A stretch of 11,531 bases of DNA from Pseudomonadota bacterium (GTDB lineage: Bacteria; Pseudomonadota; Gammaproteobacteria; Xanthomonadales; Xanthomonadaceae), in contig JAEXTE010000223.1 in NCBI GenBank assembly GCA_023453655.1, positions 1 through 11,531 on the forward strand, written 5' to 3'. The first letter of the stretch is position 1. Every line of letters begins with the position of its first letter. Below are positions 7,088 through 11,531 of the stretch, piece after piece. Position numbers and translations under genes: made by a program. Under the pieces are notes generated by a model. It saw nothing but the letters and a program-made list of their open reading frames with translations, searched no databases and was not told the DNA's origin.

Positions 7088-7827
7088 GCGCGCAGCAGCC
7101 AGACGCGGCAGGCGGCCGAGCGCAGCGCGTGCCAGTGCAGATGCATGCCTACGAGTCCCTGACCCAGTGGACCTGGGGCGCGGCGGTGGCGATCTCCTCG
7201 GTGCTCGGCCGCGACCTGCAGGACAAGCCGCGCGCGCGCCTGCTGCTGTCCGGCGGCAGCACCCCCGCCCCGGTCTACGAAGCGCTGGCCAAGGCGCCGC
7301 TGGACTGGGAGCGCGTCGACGTGGCCCTGGTCGACGAACGCTGGCTGCTGCCCAACGACCCGGACAGCAACTCGCGCCTGATCCGCGAATCGCTGCTGCG
7401 CGACCGCGCCGCCGCCGCGCGCTTCGAGAGCATCACCCGTCCCGGCCGCAGCATCGAGGAAGCGGTGAGCGCGGCCAACCTGCACGCGCAGACGCCGCCG
7501 GGCGTGGTCGTGCTGGGCATGGGCGAGGACGGCCACACCGCCTCGCTGTTCCCGCGCATGCAGAACCTCGAGGGCGCGCTGCAGTCGCGCGCGCCCTACG
7601 TCGCGGTCGACGCCACCGGCTGCCCGGGCGCGGGCAAGTTCCTGCGCCGCATCAGCCTCACTCCCGCGGGCCTGGAGCCGGCGCATACGCGCCTGCTGCT
7701 GATCCGGGGCGAGAGCAAGCGCAAGCTGCTCGAGCGCGTGCTCGCCGGCGACGACCCGCTCGAATACCCGGCGCGGACCGCGTTCCTCACCCCGGGCGCG
7801 CCGCTGCACATCCACTGGTGCCCGTGA
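7084..7827 (+). CDS. pgl: 6-phosphogluconolactonase
   Basis: It hydrolyses 6-phosphogluconolactone to 6-phosphogluconate, between Zwf and Edd. The 247-residue protein is the DevB/NagB-like type, not the beta-propeller type of E. coli. Motifs are LSGGSTPAPVYEAL (SGGST at 56-60), VDERW (83-87), DSNSRLI, and the active-site block VLGMGEDGHTASLFP (143-157) that carries the catalytic His151. The fold is shared with glucosamine-6-phosphate deaminase, but this motif set and the context decide for lactonase. It starts within the glk stop (ATGA) and is followed by a 42-base gap before edd. The first 20 or so residues are low-complexity and variable. An internal ATG at 7141, just before the AYESL segment, is a less likely alternative start. 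Confidence 0.95.
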   Translation: MSAQQPDAAGGRAQRVPVQMHAYESLTQWTWGAAVAISSVLGRDLQDKPRARLLLSGGSTPAPVYEALAKAPLDWERVDVALVDERWLLPNDPDSNSRLIRESLLRDRAAAARFESITRPGRSIEEAVSAANLHAQTPPGVVVLGMGEDGHTASLFPRMQNLEGALQSRAPYVAVDATGCPGAGKFLRRISLTPAGLEPAHTRLLLIRGESKRKLLERVLAGDDPLEYPARTAFLTPGAPLHIHWCP

Positions 7828-7869
7828 TCGGCCGATCCGCGCGCCACAGCCAGGGACAGCCCCAAGCCC

Positions 7870-9786
7870 ATGACACTGCATCCCGTACTGCACGCCGTCA
7901 CCGAACGCATCCGCCAGCGCAGCCGCGCCTCGCGCGCGGCCTACCTGGCCGGCATCGAGGCGATGCGCCAGGCTGGTCCCAGCCGCACCCGCCTGAGCTG
8001 CGGCAACCTGGCCCACGGCTTCGCCGCCTGCGGACCGTCCGACAAGTCGCGCCTGCGCGGCGGCGCGACGCCCAACCTCGGCATCGTCACCGCCTACAAC
8101 GACATGCTGTCGGCCCACCAGCCGTACGAGACCTATCCCGGGCTGATCCGCGCGCACGCCAGCCTGCTCGGCGCCACCGCCCAGGTCGCCGGCGGCGTGC
8201 CGGCGATGTGCGACGGCGTCACCCAGGGCCGTGCCGGCATGGAGCTGTCGCTGTTCTCGCGCGACGTGATCGCCCAGGGCACCGCGATCGCGCTCTCGCA
8301 CGACATGTTCGATACCACCGTGCACCTGGGCATCTGCGACAAGATCGTGCCGGGCCTGCTGATCGGCGCGCTGGCCTTCGGCCACCTGCCGGCGGTGTTC
8401 ATCCCGGCGGGGCCGATGACGCCGGGCATCCCCAACAAGAAGAAGGCCGAGGTGCGCGAGCGCTACGCCGCCGGCGAGGCCACGCGCGAGGAGCTGCTGG
8501 AGGCCGAGGCCGCGTCCTACCACTCGCCCGGCACCTGCACCTTCTATGGCACGGCGAACTCCAACCAGGTGCTGCTGGAGGCGATGGGCGTGCAGCTGCC
8601 GGGTTCGTTCGCCAATCCCGGCACCGGGCTGCGCGACGCGCTGACCCTGGCCGCGACCGAGCGGGCGCTCGAGATCTCCGCACTGGGCGACGACTACCGC
8701 CCCTTCGGCCGCCTGATCGACGAGCGCGCGATCGTCAACGCCGTGGTGGCGCTGATGGCCACTGGCGGCTCCACCAACCACACCATCCACTGGCCGGCGG
8801 TGGCGCGCGCGGCCGGCATCATGCTGACCTGGGACGACATGGACGCGCTGTCGCAGGTGGTGCCGCTGCTGGCCCGCGTCTATCCCAACGGCGAGGCCGA
8901 CGTGAACCGGTTCCAGGCCTCGGGCGGCATCGGCTTCGTGTTCCGCGAACTGATGGACGCAGGGCTGATGCACGACGACGTCGAGACCATCCTGCCCGGC
9001 GGCATGCGCGCCTGGTGCGACGAGCCCACCCTCGCCGGCGGCGCGCTGGGCTTCCTGCCCGCCCCCGCCACCAGCGCCGACGAGGACGTGGTGCGGCCGG
9101 CATCCGCGCCGTTCGAGGCCCAGGGCGGCCTGCGCCTGCTGCGCGGCAACCTTGGCCGTTCGCTGATCAAGCTCTCGGCGGTCAAGCCCGAATACCGCAC
9201 GATCGAAGCGCCCGCCGTGGTCGTCGACGATCCACGCACGCTCAACAAGCTGCACGCGCAGGGCCTGCTTCCGCACGACTTCGTGGCCGTGGTGCGCTAC
9301 CAGGGGCCCAAGGCCAACGGCATGCCGGAACTGCATTCGCTGGCGCCGCTGCTGGGCATGCTGCAGAACCAGGGGCGCCGGGTGGCGCTGGTGACCGACG
9401 GCCGCCTGTCGGGCGCATCGGGCAAGATTCCGGCCGCCATCCACCTCACCCCGGAAGCCGCGCGCGGCGGCCCGATCGCGCGCCTGCGCGAGGGCGACAT
9501 CGTGCGCCTGGACGGAGAGGCCGGCACCCTGGAAGCCCTGGTCGACCCGGCCGAATGGGCCGCGCGCGAACTCGCGCCCAATACCTCACACTGCGCCTGG
9601 GACATCGGCCGCAACCTGTTCGCCTTCAACCGGGCGATGGTGGCGCCGGCCGACCAGGGCGCACTTTCGATTTCCTGCGGTCCGCCCGCCCGCGACGGCG
9701 GTCCCTGGGAATACGACCAGGAATACCAGCTCGGCGACGACCCGCAGGCCGCGGCGCTCGCCCCGCACGAGTTCCGCGACGCCTGA
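7870..9786 (+). CDS. edd: Phosphogluconate dehydratase (6-phosphogluconate dehydratase)
   Basis: It dehydrates 6-phosphogluconate to 2-keto-3-deoxy-6-phosphogluconate, the first committed Entner-Doudoroff step, using an iron-sulfur cluster. The 638-residue protein belongs to the IlvD/Edd family. It has [16 protein letters not shown] near the N-terminus, [12 protein letters not shown], and conserved cysteines Cys114 (MCDGVTQG), Cys156 ([12 protein letters not shown], family signature 1) and Cys223 (GTCTFYG) as likely cluster ligands. [11 protein letters not shown] (508-518) is family signature 2. The Edd-specific SAHQPYE and CDGVTQG blocks separate it from dihydroxyacid dehydratase. It is about 35 residues longer than the E. 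coli enzyme, mostly in a C-terminal tail after residue 601. It starts 42 bases after pgl with only a weak AGGGA 13 bases upstream. Confidence 0.97.
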   Translation: MTLHPVLHAVTERIRQRSRASRAAYLAGIEAMRQAGPSRTRLSCGNLAHGFAACGPSDKSRLRGGATPNLGIVTAYNDMLSAHQPYETYPGLIRAHASLLGATAQVAGGVPAMCDGVTQGRAGMELSLFSRDVIAQGTAIALSHDMFDTTVHLGICDKIVPGLLIGALAFGHLPAVFIPAGPMTPGIPNKKKAEVRERYAAGEATREELLEAEAASYHSPGTCTFYGTANSNQVLLEAMGVQLPGSFANPGTGLRDALTLAATERALEISALGDDYRPFGRLIDERAIVNAVVALMATGGSTNHTIHWPAVARAAGIMLTWDDMDALSQVVPLLARVYPNGEADVNRFQASGGIGFVFRELMDAGLMHDDVETILPGGMRAWCDEPTLAGGALGFLPAPATSADEDVVRPASAPFEAQGGLRLLRGNLGRSLIKLSAVKPEYRTIEAPAVVVDDPRTLNKLHAQGLLPHDFVAVVRYQGPKANGMPELHSLAPLLGMLQNQGRRVALVTDGRLSGASGKIPAAIHLTPEAARGGPIARLREGDIVRLDGEAGTLEALVDPAEWAARELAPNTSHCAWDIGRNLFAFNRAMVAPADQGALSISCGPPARDGGPWEYDQEYQLGDDPQAAALAPHEFRDA

Positions 9787-9841
9787 GCGCGTCGTCCACC
9801 GGACGCAACACCCGACCGCCGCCCCTTCTTCGACCGTGCCC

Positions 9842-10498
9842 ATGACCATCGAATCGCTCCAGACCCGTGCCGAACAGCTGCTGCGCCAGGCCGGCATCCT
9901 GCCCGTGATCACCGCCGACAGCGTCGACCAGGGCCGCCGCATCGCCGAAGCCCTGCTCGAGGGCGGCCTGACCTCGCTGGAGCTCACCCTGCGCACGCCC
10001 GCCGCGCTGGAGACGCTGGCCGCGCTCAAGAAGGAACTGCCCGGCATCGTGATCGGCGCCGGGACGGTGCTGACCGCGGAACACATCGCACGCTCGGTCG
10101 ATGCCGGCGCCGACTTCCTGGTCACGCCCGGCACCCCGGCCCCGCTGGCCGAAGCGCTGGCGCGCGCGTCGATCCCGGCCGTGCCCGGCGGCGCCACGCC
10201 CACCGAGTTCCTGCAGCTGATGGCCCACGGCTTCCGCTGCTGCAAGCTGTTTCCCGCCAACGCTGTCGGCGGACTGGCGATGCTCAAGGGCCTGGCCGGC
10301 CCGCTGGCCGGACTGAAGCTGTGCCCGACCGGCGGCATCAGCGAAACCAACGCCGCCGAGTTCCTCGCCCAGCCGAACGTGCTGTGCGTCGGTGGGTCGT
10401 GGATGGTGCCGAAGGACTGGCTGGCCGCGGGCGACTGGACCAAGGTCCGCGAGAGCGCCGCGAAGGCGGCCGCGATCATCGCCGCCGCGCGTTCCTGA
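9842..10498 (+). CDS. eda: 2-keto-3-deoxy-6-phosphogluconate aldolase
   Basis: It cleaves KDPG to pyruvate and glyceraldehyde-3-phosphate, ending the Entner-Doudoroff pathway. It may also act on 4-hydroxy-2-oxoglutarate, as related enzymes do. The 218-residue protein has both family signatures: GLTSLELTLR (42-51) with the catalytic Glu47, and GFRCCKLFPANAVGG with the Schiff-base Lys135. VIGAGTVLT and CPTGGI are further conserved phosphate/substrate contacts. The ATG at 9842 is chosen because homology starts there; an in-frame GTG six bases upstream is possible but unlikely. It lies 55 bases after edd with no clear Shine-Dalgarno. It is the last gene of the rightward operon and faces a convergent gene 45 bases later. 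No T-rich terminator was found in that gap. Confidence 0.96.
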   Translation: MTIESLQTRAEQLLRQAGILPVITADSVDQGRRIAEALLEGGLTSLELTLRTPAALETLAALKKELPGIVIGAGTVLTAEHIARSVDAGADFLVTPGTPAPLAEALARASIPAVPGGATPTEFLQLMAHGFRCCKLFPANAVGGLAMLKGLAGPLAGLKLCPTGGISETNAAEFLAQPNVLCVGGSWMVPKDWLAAGDWTKVRESAAKAAAIIAAARS

Positions 10499-10543
10499 TC
10501 GCACGACCGGCCATCGCCGCGCGACTGCCGCGACCCGCCTGCT

Positions 10544-11212
10544 TCAAGCGGGCGCCAGCCGCACCCGCTGCCGGCGCCAGAGCGCCGCGTGCAGTCCGTA
10601 CCACGCGGCCAGCAGCCAGCCCAGCTGCCATTCCAGCGCGTTCTCGATCCGGCCCCTCCAGTGGTCGTCCGCGACCAGCGCGGTGGCGGCGACGCTGGCG
10701 ACGCCGAGCAGCAGCATCAGGACGCTGACCGCGACCATCGCGCGCACGATGCCGTCGCCCGGCTGCTTTCCGCCCGCCACGCCGTGCAGGAAGCGCAGCT
10801 GCGCCAGGTAACCGAAGCCGAAGAAGCAGACCACCCCATAGCGGCGCAGGAAGCGGTAGGCCTCGCCATCGGTGCCGAGGAAGGTGGCGTACACCGCCAG
10901 TGCCAGCGCCGCGACGCCGCCCAGCCAGGCCACGTCGCGCCAGCGGCTCCCGAGCCGGCGCGCCGCCAGCCACCAGTGCAGCCCCACCAGCAGCGCGCAG
11001 GGCAGCACCAGCAGGCGGAACACATGATTGGCCAGGCCGTGGCGCGCGGCGCGGCTGATCGAGGTGCAGCCCTCGATGACCGGAAGACAGGCCTCGACAT
11101 GCCCGTCGCGGATCGACAGCCACAGGCCGAGATGCGCGGCGCCGGTGAACAGCAGCGCGATCGCCGCCGGCAGTGGCCAGAGCGGGAACGGGTGGCCGGG
11201 CGGGTCGTGCAT
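10544..11212 (-). CDS. Predicted six-helix inner-membrane protein, function unknown
   Basis: The 222-residue product has about six hydrophobic segments, at roughly residues 13-33, 65-84, 93-112, 125-145, 160-181 and 193-212. A short loop after helix 1 contains CLPVIEGCTSISRAARHG. One N-terminal helix, a cysteine-containing loop with an IS motif and five more helices recalls the Frag1/DRAM/Sfk1 membrane family; this is only a resemblance from memory and not secure. Short hydrophilic ends (MHDPPGHPF at the start, WRRQRVRLAPA at the end) fit an inner-membrane location. It is convergent with eda, stops 45 bases from it, and starts 141 bases from the next minus-strand gene, so it is probably transcribed separately from the Entner-Doudoroff operon. 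The start ATG lacks a good ribosome site. That it is a real gene is likely from codon use and membrane pattern. Confidence 0.75.
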   Translation of the reverse strand: MHDPPGHPFPLWPLPAAIALLFTGAAHLGLWLSIRDGHVEACLPVIEGCTSISRAARHGLANHVFRLLVLPCALLVGLHWWLAARRLGSRWRDVAWLGGVAALALAVYATFLGTDGEAYRFLRRYGVVCFFGFGYLAQLRFLHGVAGGKQPGDGIVRAMVAVSVLMLLLGVASVAATALVADDHWRGRIENALEWQLGWLLAAWYGLHAALWRRQRVRLAPA

Positions 11213-11353
11213 GGCGTCTACCGCTTTGCGTACCTGCGCCCGGCCGGGGCGGATCGCGCGTCGATCCTTCCAGGCAGGAGCGCCGTCGTTCGCTGCGGAG
11301 CCACCGTGCGGCGCATGCCCCGCAGCCCGGTTGCAATGGTGCGTGCCACCGTT

Positions 11354-11531
11354 CTAGTCCTGTCGCCCAACCCGCACGCGCGCCGGCAGCGCGGTGATCC
11401 TGAGCTCGCCATCGTCGAGCTCCGCCTCGCCCGCTTCGACGACGGACCCGCCCGGCGCGCCGTCCAGCGGCCACGGCAGCACCAGGCCACCGGCGGGCAT
11501 TCGCAGGCCGGTGTCGTCGACCTCCAGCAGC
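11354..11531 (-). CDS. C-terminal end of an unrecognised protein (5' part outside window)
   Basis: An open minus-strand frame enters from the right edge and ends at TAG (11354-11356), giving 58 residues. They begin LLEVDDTGLRMPAGG and include the segment LVLPWPLDG and a closing ALPARVRVGRQD. Third codon positions are almost all G or C, as in the real genes here, which supports coding. Alternating hydrophobic residues and glycines look like a beta-rich C-terminal domain, as seen at the ends of many carbohydrate-active enzymes, but there is too little sequence to name a family. Product unknown. Confidence 0.55.
   Translation of the reverse strand, partial: LLEVDDTGLRMPAGGLVLPWPLDGAPGGSVVEAGEAELDDGELRITALPARVRVGRQD

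Noticed and set aside
6505-9444. Very long minus-strand open frame (979 codons) opposite glk, pgl and edd
   Set aside because: It is antisense to three well-recognised enzymes. Its product is composed of Arg, Ala, Gly, Gln and His with no domain, as expected from the complement of G/C-ending codons.
9836-9841. GTG start for eda six bases upstream of the ATG
   Set aside because: Homology begins at the ATG at 9842 and there is no ribosome site favouring the GTG.
6882-9845. Long plus-strand open frame (987 codons) in another frame across glk-pgl-edd
   Set aside because: It is an out-of-frame shadow of the three enzymes with low-complexity Arg/Pro/Ala composition and no motif.
11292-11326. Inverted repeat GCTGCGG/CCGCAGC in the 141-base gap 11213-11353 as a terminator
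   Set aside because: The 21-base loop is long, there is no T run on either strand, and such short repeats are common in GC-rich DNA.
1-11531. tRNA or rRNA genes, CRISPR arrays, insertion sequences, riboswitches, toxin-antitoxin or defence genes
   Set aside because: None was recognised; coding density is high and every gap is under 170 bases.

Overview
The window is very GC-rich, ordinary chromosomal DNA with strong G/C preference at third codon positions. Gene content and protein flavour suggest a gammaproteobacterium of the Xanthomonadales/Lysobacteraceae type. This taxonomic guess rests on recognition of gene families and layout, not on a search. No RNA gene, CRISPR array, insertion sequence or phage element was seen.

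Layout. Positions 1-3110 hold a leftward operon: an ABC-transporter ATPase of the MalK/UgpC class (GTG start), trehalose-6-phosphate phosphatase (otsB) and a GH15 glucoamylase/trehalase-like enzyme cut by the left edge. Positions 3111-3279 form a divergent promoter region with a LacI-family-type operator at 3230-3243. Positions 3280-10498 hold a rightward operon: GH1 beta-glucosidase, zwf, glk, pgl, edd and eda, the first four junction-coupled by 1-4 base overlaps. A convergent six-helix membrane protein of unknown role lies at 10544-11212 on the minus strand. The end of an unrecognised minus-strand gene occupies 11354-11531.

How the genes fit together (inference from families). The beta-glucosidase releases glucose from short beta-glucosides in the cytoplasm. 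Glucokinase makes glucose-6-phosphate, Zwf and Pgl oxidise it to 6-phosphogluconate, and Edd and Eda split that to pyruvate and glyceraldehyde-3-phosphate: a complete Entner-Doudoroff route in one operon. The divergent operon handles trehalose: OtsB completes synthesis, and the GH15 enzyme may hydrolyse trehalose or alpha-glucans to glucose that re-enters through Glk. Both branches meet at glucose-6-phosphate, and a single intergenic operator could set the balance between them.

The individual enzymes are well known. The less routine points are the shared divergent control region, a composite palindrome inside zwf, a short patch of atypical codons in the GH1 gene and the isolated transporter ATPase. 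I found no convincing new type of system.
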